A stretch of 64,000 nucleotides of DNA from Romanomermis culicivorax (Eukaryota > Nematoda > Enoplea > Mermithida > Mermithidae). Positions 21,401 through 31,200 of the stretch are shown piece after piece. How positions within the stretch are numbered: the stretch's first letter is position 1; each line of letters starts with the position of its first letter. The stretch covers positions 62,001 through 126,000 of the forward strand of contig CAWUHX010000156.1 in the NCBI GenBank assembly GCA_963922205.1, in the 5' to 3' direction. The position numbers were made by a program, and so were the translations under genes. The notes beneath the pieces were generated by a model. It was not told the DNA's origin. It saw nothing but the letters and a program-made list of their open reading frames with translations, and ran no database searches.

Positions 21401-23470
21401 TCTCCAATTTTTTTTTCTGGGCCCCCTGCATGTACGTGTAACTGTATTTTCCACGGCTGGGCACATAGCTAAAGTGGTTCCAAAATGAATTCTTCGAATA
21501 TTGATTTATTTTTCACTAAATTTTACAAAATACGCAAAAATCAGAATTATAACAGTAATTAAGTGTTTATCCTAATAAGTAGAATACGCGTCACAAAAAT
21601 GATTGAATATAGGGAAAAATTTGATTCGCACTTTATATAGGTTTTGCAAAGCACCGTGGGAAAATAATGTGTAGCTCAGTTTAAATTTTCTTGCAGATAA
21701 GTTTTTGTAATAAGGCATAAATTTTTCTTACTTATTTATAACATTGGTGGGGGAAAAAATAGTTGGGGAATAGGGATGGTCGGAGAAAAGGGATGCTCGG
21801 GGAAAGGAGATTTTTTGTATTTATTTTTAGCATTAGTCGATGAAAAGGGATAGTCGGGGAAAGGGCACACAATCTTTTCGACTCGGCCACTTGCATTTCG
21901 AAAATGAAAAATTGCCGATCACTTTGCCAGTTTAATTAAAGTTTGTCAAAAAGCTGCAATTTTCATGTAATTTAAAATCCTCCTTGTGGACTAGATCGGT
22001 GTTCGAAAATTAAACAACCTTATTTCGATTGAATGACGATTCATTTCCCCGTGAAATGAGATCGAGCATCCAATTTTTGCGTCATTTGTTTGTGATGAGT
22101 GACAAAATGAACCAAAATTCTATGATGAGAAATTTGAAAAAAAAAGAAATAAGGCGAGAAAATGAGACATTGAAAAAGACTTTCCTTCTTAATTTCATGT
22201 TTTCCAGACGTTATAAAATCATCATTCTGGAATGTAGGATAACAGAGAATTCTGAGTCTTTTTTCTGCAAAATGCTCATGAATGCGAAAATAACAAAAGT
22301 CTTTATGAATTTCCGCTCGAAAAAACAAATTTCCATTTCCATGTGACATGTTTTTCATTTTGATATCGCAATTGGAAAAGCGAGCAGAAATCAGAAGAAT
22401 AATCGTTTTTTGATTTATAAATCCAAAAATTTTCTTTATTGAAATTTAGAAGCTATTTTTTCCAGCCGTTCGAGACGGTGACGTCAAGTTGTTCGACAAA
22501 ACGCTCGAAAAGGGTTGGAAAACGTTTGACGACGATCAAACGTTGAATTTCGTTGTACATTTGAAAGATTCAGTGATCAGAGCCGCTTTACGTCAATTAT
22601 CCGCAGCTTACAGCAAAATCTATATACGCCAGATTTGCAAGAAATTACAATTCGATCACCAAAATGACGCCATAGCCATTTTGTCGAAGGTAAAATGCAA
22701 ATAATTTTGAATAAATTTGGAACGACGCAGAAATTCAAAATTAGTTTTTTAAAGTTCGACTTCGAAAATTTTAGTCAAACTTTAAGCTAGTGAAATTTTG
22801 GGATTGTTTTTTTTGCTTTGTCGATCGGTCATGTAACTTTTCAGTACCACAAATAAAGTTGTCAATTGACTAAAAAGGTGTGGTATTTATGTTTTAGATA
22901 CAGTAGTCATTATTATTCAAAAATGAATACCTTGACAATCGATGATTCAAATTTTGCGATAATTTATTTCCGCTGTAAGCCACACATCGCGAAACTAAAA
23001 ATTTGTAATTAGTTGAAAACTTCGATAATAAATAAGAAATAATACATATACCTGCACAACATAATTCTTTCTCCAAATTCTTAATGATTCAACAAATAAG
23101 AATACTAGTTCTAAGGCACCCTGCTCATATTTAGGCCATAAAAGATAAAACCATCCAAGCCGTTTTGGACTACGAAAATGGTTGGCTCGAGTTCAAATCC
23201 GAATCGGACATGTACACCTCGCGGGCGCCCCAAACCGAGCTCAACGAACGAACGCAGCTACTTTTGCAGCTGCAACGTCAGGCAGTCAGGGCCATGCGTT
23301 TTGCGCCCAAAGTCGAACCTAAGCAAGCGGAAACGCCGGAGGTAGATTTTTTTTCAGGTTTTTACGCATGTTCGTGATCGAACTTACTGTTGCAGCAAAA
23401 ACGGCAGCGCGAACAAAACGAATTGGAATTCGCTCGCGAGTTCAACAGTGAAGATGAAGATTTTTCGTAA
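9445..23470 (+). CDS. PSMD3: 26S proteasome non-ATPase regulatory subunit 3 (Rpn3/PSMD3)
   Basis: Eleven exons keep phase throughout: 9445-9477, 9543-9624, 12046-12272, 12674-12832, 13016-13152, 16739-16938, 17551-17654, 17725-17839, 22466-22689, 23135-23341, 23396-23470. The sum is 1563 nt, or 520 residues; human PSMD3 has 534. Landmarks in family order are FEDIQEQCRTLKRA, YIAQALRVLPLVRRRL, LPEIETYLHLLVVI, the TPR-like helices around WARFHYYTGLVRA, IVVVLICVELLLGHLPDRL, then the PCI winged-helix (LRQLSAAYSKIYIRQICKKL) and the conserved RAMRF near the acidic C-terminus (FNSEDEDFS). Rpn3 is a lid subunit of the 19S particle and holds the lid together through PCI contacts. The large introns, up to 4.6 kb, are filled with transposon remains. 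The first exon is short and Ser-rich, so its start is the least certain part. Confidence 0.95.
10111..10181. repeat. Interstitial telomere-like tract, (GCCTAA)n
   Basis: GCCTAAGCCTAAGCCTAA is followed by variants (GTCTAA, CTTAGCCTAAGCCTAAGCC). The hexamer is the complement of TTAGGC, the telomere repeat of many nematodes. It sits inside PSMD3 intron 2. The tract is short and degenerate, so chance expansion of a hexamer cannot be excluded. Confidence 0.6.
10720..11950 (+). mobile_element. mariner-family DNA transposon, decayed
   Basis: Terminal inverted repeats TATCCAAAAGTTTTGAAACTG (10722) and TATCCAAAGGTTTTGAGACTGG (reverse complement, ending 11948) are flanked by TA on both sides. The length, 1.23 kb, is usual for mariner. 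It lies in PSMD3 intron 2 in the same orientation as the gene and contains a broken transposase. Confidence 0.9.
10889..11801 (+). pseudogene. mariner transposase pseudogene
   Basis: The N-terminal helix-turn-helix part reads FEIRANIKFLVKL then YGDKAPSRAKTF, typical of mariner. Coding similarity then hops between frames: frameshifts near 11030 and 11250 and stops at about 11132 and 11472. The first catalytic Asp lies in TDDETWIH (about 11360) and the second in LFHHDNVPAYS (about 11640). The third, normally in a DLAPSD-like motif, is missing: the frame passes from KIVKAVQS straight to KLKKHLKEIRWES, so about 25-30 codons are deleted near 11690. The copy is inactive. Confidence 0.9.
13410..13624. 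repeat. 240-bp inverted-repeat element, family Y (in PSMD3 intron 5)
   Basis: It begins TATAGTCTGCTTTTCTTGAA and ends ATAAAACAGATTAG, the eroded ends of the TATAGTCTGTTTTT family, and shares internal blocks such as GACTGGAAATTTGT and ACTGTAAAAACTCTTTG. Confidence 0.75.
13692..15527 (+). mobile_element. Merlin (IS1016/ISXO2-like) DNA transposon with long terminal inverted repeats
   Basis: About 225 bp at 13692-13913 pairs with the reverse complement of 15303-15527, including CGACCCATTAGTACG, GAGAACAATAGC, ATGACTAGTTGATAAGAAG and GTCCAAATGTTTT. Divergence between arms looks like 10-15 percent. Such long terminal repeats are notable because described Merlin elements usually have short ones. A broken transposase lies inside. 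It occupies PSMD3 intron 5. I could not settle the 8-9 bp target duplication expected for this family. Confidence 0.85.
14163..15072 (+). pseudogene. Merlin/ISXO2-type DDE transposase pseudogene
   Basis: An N-terminal zinc-ribbon-like segment (ICDACGN then WRCSNHQC) is followed by the DDE domain: EIDESAFRKQKYNRGR carries the first Asp (about 14600). DRTPQTLHQVIIDNV then KMDCWKVY carries the second (about 14785). VNHSRHFVDP and TQHIECQWSKGK carry the final Glu and the family signature. Stops and frameshifts near 14370, 14530, 14680 and 14885 break the frame, so no transposase can be made. The order and spacing otherwise match the family well. Confidence 0.9.
15706..16517. mobile_element. Palindromic (foldback) element with a nested family Y copy
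   Basis: The left arm 15706-15870 pairs with the right arm 16315-16517. The outermost block GGTATAACTGTAGTATGTCT and the inner block ending GATGCAAACAGGGTGTTC are close to identical on both arms. The right arm has an extra tandem duplication (CGCAGAAATAATAAAACA and a near copy, about 16425-16465). The central spacer contains a 250-bp family Y element (16023-16273), so one element jumped into the other. No coding sequence was recognised. Confidence 0.8.
16023..16273. repeat. 240-bp inverted-repeat element, family Y (nested copy)
   Basis: Ends TATAGTCTGTTTTTCTTGAA and TTTTATAAAAAACAGACTATAG are inverted repeats of each other over about 30 bp (with AAATGCTTC inside). The interior has the family blocks ATGGAAAGCAAGTAGTATTT and TTTACGGTAAAAGCTCTATG. 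This is one of the best-preserved copies. Confidence 0.85.
17083..17330. repeat. Degenerate family Y copy (PSMD3 intron 6)
   Basis: It has the same block order as 16023-16273 (AAATGCTAGTAAATAAT, TATGCCACGTATGA, TTCTACTGTGAAAGCTTTAT, TTTTGACGACAGTGCT, GAACAGGTCATAG) with many substitutions. Confidence 0.6.
18860..19220 (+). repeat. Dispersed repeat family U, copy 1
   Basis: It shares blocks in order with 45250-45530: CATTTTAAAATGATCGATACAG, AGCTGAAAATCTTC and TTTTTCTACAGTATAAAGTT. Similarity is patchy, so this may be an old repeat. Confidence 0.4.
19340..19610. repeat. G-run element with ACATGCAC inverted ends
   Basis: It starts ACATGCACGG and ends GTGCATGT. Runs such as CAGGGGGGTAGGGTGG, AGGTGGGGTGGTCAGGG and CCCCTCCCCTACCCCCCCCC sit just inside each end. 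The layout is that of families X, W and Z (CATG-type end, then a G or C run) with a different interior. Confidence 0.55.
19983..20226. repeat. 240-bp inverted-repeat element, family Y
   Basis: Ends CTATAGTCCGTTTTTTATAA and AAGAAAAAAGACTATAA pair as inverted repeats. Internal blocks GTATGCTCACAAGTTTC and GTACTTGCTTCCCACTGTCA match other copies. Confidence 0.8.
20883..20940. other. Imperfect hairpin in PSMD3 intron 8
   Basis: CCTCTGCACGGATATCTTT pairs with AAAGATATTCGCGGTATGCAGAGG around an 11-base loop, with one internal bulge. It lies in a patch richer in GC than the rest of the intron. It could be a small structured RNA or a transposon remnant; only the fold is visible. Confidence 0.4.
21107..21872. 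mobile_element. Foldback element 3: inverted arrays of a CCCCGACCATCCCTTTT-type unit
   Basis: The left end (21107-21250) carries ATTCCCCGACCATCCTTTTC, ATGACTATCCC, TTATCCCCGACCA and further diverged units. The right end (21745-21872) has GGGGAATAGGGATGGTCGGA, GGGATGCTCGGGGAAAGG and GGGATAGTCGGGGAAAGGG in inverse orientation. About 500 bp of AT-rich sequence lies between. The architecture is the same as elements 1 and 2 with a different unit. Confidence 0.7.
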
Positions 23471-23677
23471 ATTATCTTATACAAATGAGCAAAGCTCGAC
23501 TAATCAAAAAAAGTTATCTACGGTTAAACTTTTATTGTGAAAAAATTTTTTTATTTATTTATGGATTTCAAGTTCGGAATCGTTTCAGAATATTGGAGAA
23601 AAGAAAATATATTCATGGGAAGAAAAATCCAAAATCTAATTAGTCTATTTATCTTGGAAAGATTTGTAAGATTCTCC

Positions 23678-23937
23678 TATATTCTGTTTTTTATAAAATG
23701 CTTCCAAATAGAAAAGTGACACAAATCAGTATTGTCGTCAAAATTGTTTACATATGGCTCTTACCGTTAAATGTTTCATTCCAAAAATTTTTAAAGCTGA
23801 GGACAGTATGCTCACAAATTTCCAGCCCTATACGATATATTGTTTATCAGAAAAAAGTGAAAATCTGGAATAGTACTTGCTTTCCACTTTCATTATTTAG
23901 AAGCATTTCTAAAAAAACGGACTATAGATCGTGTCAT
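23678..23937. repeat. 240-bp inverted-repeat element, family Y
   Basis: It lies just downstream of PSMD3. CTATATTCTGTTTTTTATAA at the left pairs with AAAAAAACGGACTATAG at the right. The interior is close to 43863-44104 (AAATGCTTC, GACACAAATCAGTA, GTATGCTCACAAATTTCCAG, TAGTACTTGCTTTCCACTTT). Confidence 0.85.
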
Positions 23938-23951
23938 ATGAGGCTTAAGAC

Positions 23952-24370
23952 CATACATGTAATGGAGCTCCGAGGTCTGGGGGAGGGAGGTTGGAGCACT
24001 TTTTTGGGCCGGGGGCAGTAATTCTCAAAATTTTGGGGGGAGGGGGTCGCTGAAGGAAAAAAAATTCGATTTTTTCAATGAAAAATGTCCGAAAAACGGT
24101 TTAAAAAGTAGTAATTTTTGTCTAAAAAATGATAAAATATGTACTTATGGCGCGAACCGCCGAGAAAATTGACGTTTTTGACCATTTTTTGTTCAAAAAT
24201 TGACATTTTTCAGTATTTTACCAACTAAAACTATGGGGTCCCTAGGGCTACCATATGGCTAGTCATAGGATTGGAAAATCATGATGGGGGGTCGCCCAAT
24301 GGCTAGCCATATGGTCGACGATTTCTGGGGGGGGGTTCCCATAGCACTTCCCCCCCAATTACATGGTATG
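23952..24370 (+). repeat. 400-bp repeat family X, copy 1
   Basis: It starts CATACATGTAATGGAGCTCC and ends CCCCCCAATTACATGGTATG, so ends are short inverted repeats. G-runs follow the left end and precede the right. The interior carries ATTGACGTTTTTGACCATTT, a GCGCGAA motif, and an inner palindromic pair (CCATATGGCTAG / CTAGCCATATGG). The same sequence recurs at 32911, 36800 and 54884. It is non-coding. Confidence 0.9.
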
Positions 24371-25640
24371 CTTAACCCTTGTTTGCATGCACTCATTTCG
24401 CGGAATTTTGAAAACTGTGTCAAAAAGCGAGTATTGATGATGAAGTTATGCGGTTTATTTTATTGGATTCACCGTGTTCGGAAGTTACTGTAGAACATCG
24501 AATCTTCGACGCTGATGCGTTTTTTTCGCGAAATTCCGGTCCGAGCCCCCCTCCGCGCTGATTTCGATTTTTCCGACAGAGACGCCGCGGCGCGGGCCTA
24601 ATTTTGTTTTCTGATGACAGGAACGCATTCTTCATGCAATTTTCAGCAGTTTGCGCTGTCATTTCGCCGAAATTGCAATTTTTTAGAATTGTTTTTCTCA
24701 GCGCGTTTTTCCGGCTCGAACCCCGTTTTTTTTGTAACATCATTTCGCGGATACACATTTATTCATTTTTTTCAGATTTAAATCGCGAATTCGATTAGAA
24801 TATTAGAATTCCGCGTGTTCTTATGGGCTAATTCGGATCGCCGAGGTTAGATTTAGTGATGTTAGACCCCTAAAAAGTCTGAATTGGCTAATTTTTTAGG
24901 AAAATTTTCAATTTTTTTGATTTTTCGGGCAATTTTCGGCGGATTTTCGACTCCCCACGTCCACGAATCGGGGATATCGATGCGGAGAACGATGATTATT
25001 ATTGCTTTATATATTGGTTGTAAGTTTATTGGGTTTTTACGCGAAGTAAAGTTATACCTATGCGCCAAACCTTAGGTAGGTCGAGGGTACCCGACCGGCG
25101 CCCTCGGCGCCCATGTTATAACATGGGAAATTTTTTTCTTCGACTCATAGAGTTATATACATCATTCGATTCGTCTTCTACAGCTGAATTCAATAAAAAC
25201 TACCGCTTTTGAATATATCAAAAATTGATCGAAATATCGCAAGTTTTCGACGAAAAAATTACTACTTTTTGACTCCGTGCAAAGAAGGGTTAAGACATGA
25301 TTTCTGAGAGGTTGTACCTTCGCTATGATAAGTTGAAAATAAATCATATCTCAAAAATGAGATATTCTGGGTAGTTTCATGTTATCGTCGGTTTTGCTTA
25401 AAAATTAAAACTCACGCGACTACAGTAAGGCAAAAATTGAAAATAAATTACTTTTTGGCATTTTTCTGTGGTCTTGCTAGCCAAGCGATATTTCCGGATT
25501 GAAGTGATCTTATTAAATAAATGAATATTGATTTTACGCGGCAGAGAATAGCCTATCTTTTGGTTTAACATTTACTGTAAATTGTTGCACACTCCACCAT
25601 TTAAGAGAGTTAGAAGTGTAAGAAATGAGCCGTAAAAATT
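24371..25640. other. Intergenic, no gene seen
   Basis: A GC-richer patch (24440-24730) with palindromic bits such as GACGCCGCGGCGCGGG and a short inverted GGGTACCCGACCGGCGCC stretch near 25085-25110 stand out. No coding exon, RNA gene or clear element border was found. Confidence 0.6.
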
Positions 25641-25644
25641 AGAA

Positions 25645-26920
25645 AAATTTTGTTTATGGGCGCTCCCGAACACCTTCCCATCAGATGCCGCAGAATTTTA
25701 TTTTCTTATCTTATAGCTAATGCGTTCCTATTGAAATTTTCATCAAAATTTTTGTACCGTTTGGGGAGTTGTACAGCTCTGAAGAAGGCATACTCATCGA
25801 AATCATTCACAGGTCGCTACATTTTCCTGGTCGGCCTTGTCCGCGTTTATTATCTGTACTAAAGAATTATCAAATAACTAATAAACTATAGTTTGATATA
25901 ATAATTGTTTCACAAACGAACATTTTACACTTCGGAAAAAGTTTAAACTGTCGATTAAGAGAAGCAAAAAAAAATCCTGTTTGTGGCCACTCCGAAGCAC
26001 CTTCAACGATGATGCCGAGGAATTTTATCTTTTTATCCCTTTAATTCATACATTCCTACGGAAGCTGCAAAATCACATCATGGCGTACCGTACTGGCAGC
26101 CGTAGACATTTGCGTACACTTCACTGTCATTCAAAATTCAAATGTGTTTTTGAATCTGGGTAAATGTCCAATCAATGAAGTTCAGGGAACACGGGATGCG
26201 TCTATACCCACTACATTATGAGAAAAATGTAGCGAGAAGTCTTGATAAATTTTCATTGTTCTAGGTTTGTTGATTGCCTCAAATGGAAAATCGAAATGTT
26301 CGAAATTTTTTTTCAGAAATTGAGTGATTGTTTGAAGTCCATTTACAGAAAAACGGCAAGAGATATTCGGATACTCTTTGCTCTGTTGGAAAGGCACTGC
26401 AATCTACTATCCTTTGCTCTATTTTCGTTTGGTCAACATCATGTGGTGTGTAACGGGATGTCTTCAACTCTAGATCATTTTCGCACAGGTTATAACATAG
26501 GCCGGAGTCAGAGCCGACTTTTATTTTGTAACATTAAACTCGCAGCTTCAATGTTTTTCCCAGTCAAATAACTGATGAGATAATTTTTTATCGCATCTCT
26601 CCTGAGGGATCCTGTTGCGCAACCATTGTAAATCGATCGATGAAATTTTACGAGTGATTCGACTCACATCCTCTCTTTTTATTAGTGTAAGTTGAAAGTT
26701 ATGAATGTTCTCTGCATCTCGTGATGGCATATTCAGTGGAATTGATTAGCATTTTTTAACCAGCTTTCAGAATGTGCAGACACTTACAGCTTCCAAAACC
26801 GTGTATTAATTTGATTGAGATTTTAACACAATATGTCAGACATTAGTGACTACAGAAATCAAGAAAGAAATTCTGCGGCATCCTATGGAAGGTGCCCTAA
26901 GAAGGCCCCATTGGACTTTT
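25645..26920. repeat. Inverted-repeat-bounded element around ATGCCGCAGAATTT
   Basis: The left end (about 25655-25705: CACCTTCCCATCAGATGCCG) matches the reverse complement of 26870-26920 (CACCTTCCATAGGATGCCG). A third direct copy lies at 25985-26030 (CACCTTCAACGATGATGCCG). The rest is AT-rich and non-coding. It may be a decayed foldback-like element. Confidence 0.5.
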
Positions 26921-28257
26921 TCGGTTAATTCCAACTTCCATTTTGACACTTTGAAATGGAATAGAACGTGAAGAGTGAGGGACTAGAAAATGTTTTCCAT
27001 ACGTGCATATAGAGAAGCGGCCGGTTTCATCAAAGAGACTTGAGCTGCAGCTCAACTCTATATGTTATACCATTGTGGTTAAGCTGTAGCTTAACTCGTA
27101 CACAAAAAATGTCGAGAAACTTAAGCTACTGCTGAGCTGCACCTTAACGGCAATACTATAACATATAGAGTTAAGCTACAGCTCAACTTTATCGATATGT
27201 TTTTGTACGAGTTAAGCTGCATCTGAGCTGCACCTTAACTTTTCGTATTTGGCTTCTGAGTCACGTCTTTTCTGGGCTGTGACATTTCGATACCTATGTA
27301 CAGACTGAAAAATTCCAAACTTTGGAGTACTGTAGCTATGCGAATTTTGATTTTTATGCGGAATGAACACTGTATCACTATACTCAGCGCGCAAAACCAT
27401 TCAAAGTGTCTTTTTCAAATTTTATCAATTTTCAACTAACCATATATATCAATGGAGGAGAAGGTATCGCGCAGAAATCGTGTCTTAAAAGTTTGCTGGT
27501 AAAATCGTAAAGCTTTGTTTTAGCACGCATGTCGGACTACTAATTTTGCCTTTTTTACAAACATTTTCTGAAAAACGGAGATTATTTTTCCAAGACCAAC
27601 ATTCGAATAACCGCGTGTCAACTACGACACGACCTCGGCCGTGAAGAGTCACTCAGTGGGCACCTGATGAGTCTTCAGCCAGTCTGCGATTACTCAAATT
27701 TTAGCGTAAATACTACCCACTCCCAAGGTTAAGGATCATGTAACAGTTTTAGATGAAAAGGACTCGAGTGAAGAACACAATTTTCAAAGTTTAAAGCTTT
27801 TCTATAACCGATGCACTTACGAAAAATACAATTTATTGTTTCTGAGGATTCCGGCTCAAAAAATGTAAAGTCCAAAAAATATAACGAAAAATGTGGCACT
27901 TTGCTGGAAAATACGTGTAAAAAATTGCATCCAATAACTATAAACGAGGAGAGTGAGTCCAAAAAGCGTATGTGTATATAGGTAAAAACGTAACACAGTG
28001 GAAATGGGTTAGGAAAAAATTATAACAAAACAAAAAATTCTGTTAAACACGCGAAAAAAACGAATATAAATGGTAAAAACGTAGAAAAATCGATAATTTT
28101 GTGAAATCACGTGACAAAAAGTCGAAAAGCAAGAACGTTTTCCTCCTACCGATCTACAGTAATATGTACACGTTTTGAGAATTCGAGGCTAAATACACAA
28201 AATATGCAAATTACGCGCCTACACTTACGAATATTTTCAGAAAAAAATTTCTTTTGT
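26921..28257. other. Intergenic region downstream of Dab
   Basis: Apart from the palindrome block at 27040-27240, this is AT-rich sequence with no recognised gene. It must include the 3' end of the Dab transcript (reading leftward from 28258), but I see no clear AATAAA in the expected orientation. Confidence 0.5.
27040..27240. repeat. Foldback element 6: repeated GTTAAGCTGYAGCTCAACTC palindromes
   Basis: At least five units based on TTAAGCTGCAGCTCAA alternate in orientation. TCTATATGTTATACCA pairs with ACTATAACATATAGAG, and AACTCGTACACAAAAA pairs with TTTTTGTACGAGTT. The 200-bp block would fold into a dense set of hairpins. It is smaller than the other foldback elements. Confidence 0.65.
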
Positions 28258-31200
28258 TCAATTTCGAACAAAAAAGTCGTCGTTAAACGGATCGGTTTTT
28301 TTCGAAAACGCCGCCGCCGCTCCGGCACGTTCACTTTTGGGTGGCGGAGGCAAAAAACCACCGCTTAGCGTCGAATCATTTTGATGCCTGACGACTGTAG
28401 GCGGCTGCGGCGTCGGACGATTTGGACCGACGGGCGAATTGCGGCGCGGTATGGAAGGAGCGGCACGGGGACTCGCCGCCGTCGGCTGTGCCCGAAATGC
28501 AGCGGGACTAAAAAATAAAAGAAATGGCCATTAGCTTTAATCGAAAGTTGATCATCAGGTATAGAAGTTGAAAATGTTTTCATTTTACCTACTGTAATCA
28601 AGTTGTATTAGTCGCCTGTGAAACAATGAAATACAGATATCAACTTAGAAAGCTGTAATAGCTGAGCAATGTTAAAATTTCATTAGATAGCCTTTTGTTA
28701 GTTCTTTTAAAGAATTTGAAGCAGGAAATCAACAATTTTGTCCATACTGTGGCTCGTAGTCAGATGATGAACATGAAATTGTGGATAGCAGGCTTGATAT
28801 TCTAAAATCTTTGAAATTTGACAAGAAACAACTTGATTATTGATTAAATTTTCTTCTAATTCTAGGTAATGCACATAAAATGACTTATACCTACAGTAAG
28901 TTTTGAATTCAAAAAACCCAATTCTCTTCGGCATGTTTGTTTTTACATGTTAAAAACTACCCATGACAGAACATAGCAGTTGTAATAGTTTGACGAACGT
29001 TTCCATCAGATCATCAAACCTAAACTGTCTGACAAACACAGTAACCATAAAATTTTAGTCTTGATTTTTAAGTTTCTAAAGTTATACAATACCTGATACT
29101 TACGTTACAGCAATTCTGAACGTCATTGAACCGTACTACACCCGAATTTTCGGTTGCTGCAAATTTTATTGAATTAAATTCAAGAGAAACGATAATTTTC
29201 TCACCGGAAAATGGGGAAAATTTGCACTCTCGTCGAAATCCTCTACACAAAGCTTAGCGACAGAGTTTTCTTCTCCAAAAATTGTTGGATTTAGTTGAGT
29301 GAGCTCATAAATTTTCAGTCATACGTGACTTATCCTTCAGTATAAAATCGTAAAAATATAAAATAATACTTGCTTTCAACGCTACTTGCAAGAATTTCAA
29401 GAAAAACGGACTCTAAACCCGCTAAAAGATCTAATATTTATCAGAGTCCTGTCCAGAAGAAAGAATTAAAAAAAAAACAAAAATTGAGAAATTCCGTTAC
29501 AATAATCATCTTACACTGCTACCCACAGCTTTTGTCACAGGCACATCCTAATGATTTTGTAATTTCATGTTAGAAATCATCCATGTTCTTGGGGTCGAGT
29601 TTGCTGGGGCTCCTGAACCAAGGCAGAAGCCCCTGAATATTCATTTTTTGCGATTTTTCTATCATGAAATGTGGAAGCGAATTTTTTCCCAAAAAATGTT
29701 GCAAACATTTCATAAAATAAATAGATCTCTTCGAAGAATTGACCACCTGAAGTCTTGGAAATCCCATGTAAAATTTTTGAAAATTATGTGAAAAAAAGTT
29801 GAATTTTTTCTTGGAACTGAGAGAGCACAATGAGACCTATTTAAATTAACTAAGTTTTGAAGCATTCTCATCAATTTATGCTATACATGTATGTAATAAT
29901 TGTATATAAATCCTACCGTAAATCATAGACCAGATCAAAAGCTTGAATTCGTCGAAAAATTCATACAACAAGCAGCGAAAATCAGCCCCCAAATAACTGC
30001 ACAAAACGACTCTACACCGACGAACAAATTTATGAATGATTTCATTGAAAACTCACTTTGCAAAAATTATCTCATTTATAGTAATCAAAAATATGCTTTT
30101 CAAACTATTCACAGGTTTCAAACATGGACCGGTATCTACAGTACTTACTCCGCATGTTTCCCGTTCATGAGCGATTCTAATTGGTCGAAACTCGCCGATC
30201 CTTTGGTCATTTTTTCGCCCCTCAATTCGTTGATGGTTTTCGGCTTTTGCCTCAAATGAGCGAACGGGTCGACTTTTGTAGGCGGCGACGAAAACCTATA
30301 GTCGCTATTATTATTACTATAACTATATTCGTAATTAGTCGACGAAGCGAAACCGTTGCCGATAACGGGCGACGAACGATCAAAATTTGAAACATTATTA
30401 AACGGGTTCAAAGAAGATGTCGACTTGGCGCTGTGCATAACGTTATTTTGGCCATTGTTGGTCGTTTCGGAATAATTGTGTACATTTTTATTAGCCGGGC
30501 TTTTTTGATTGATCGACCAATCGATCGACGATACGTGATGATCGGAATTTAAAAACGACAAACGTAAAGCGTTCGTGTCGTTCATTGCGTTGTTCATTAA
30601 GGCAGAATTAGACGTCGATGTACAAGTACTAACATCTAAAAGAAAACGAAGTAAAGGGAAAATAAATGAGTAAAAAATTCCTAGACGTGTTCTGGTTTTT
30701 CAGGTAATGAATGACAAAACGACAACAAAAAGCTCAGAACAGAAAAAAAACAAATAAACATAGTTGGAAACCGGACTGAACAATAAAAATAAACTATCAG
30801 AAAAAACAAAAAAAAAGAAAAAAAGACAAAATTATATAGAAATAAATCACTAAGACAAACAAAATTAGAACTAAAACAGAGCAACGAAGGGAGGAAAATC
30901 GGTTAAAAAATATAAGAATAAAAGGAAAAAGCCACAAAAAACGACTGAACTGAAGCAAAGGATCGGAAAAACTAAGAAAACCAACGTAACGTAAAGAATA
31001 AAAAGAAGCAGGAGATGTGGAACGGTCGAAAAAACTGAGAGAAAGAAAAAAAGAGAAACGGAATGGAACAAAACTACAAGAGCAAAAATAAAAAAGAAAG
31101 ATAAAAGGACAAGTGAAGGAAAAATTGAAAAAAGACGACACATTAGTAAGAGGAAATCGGAAAACTTAAATACGCAGAATAAAAGAGAAAGACGGCAGGT

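Larger units (their letters stand above)
17840..22465 (+). other. PSMD3 intron 8, 4.6 kb of mixed repeats
   Basis: It contains an ACAGGATGTTTCTTCAAAAG end-like motif (17846) and a related ACAGGGTGTTTCATGAAAAG (21304). It also holds a partial family Y copy (about 18440-18600), a CATGCAC-ended element, a full family Y copy, a hairpin, and foldback element 3. The longest open frame (20533-20988, 151 codons) has no splice signals or recognisable domain and I do not treat it as a gene. Confidence 0.7.

Noticed and set aside
30797-31143. Long Phe/Ser-rich frames on the minus strand resembling membrane proteins
   Set aside because: They are translations of the purine/pyrimidine tract in all frames, not genes.
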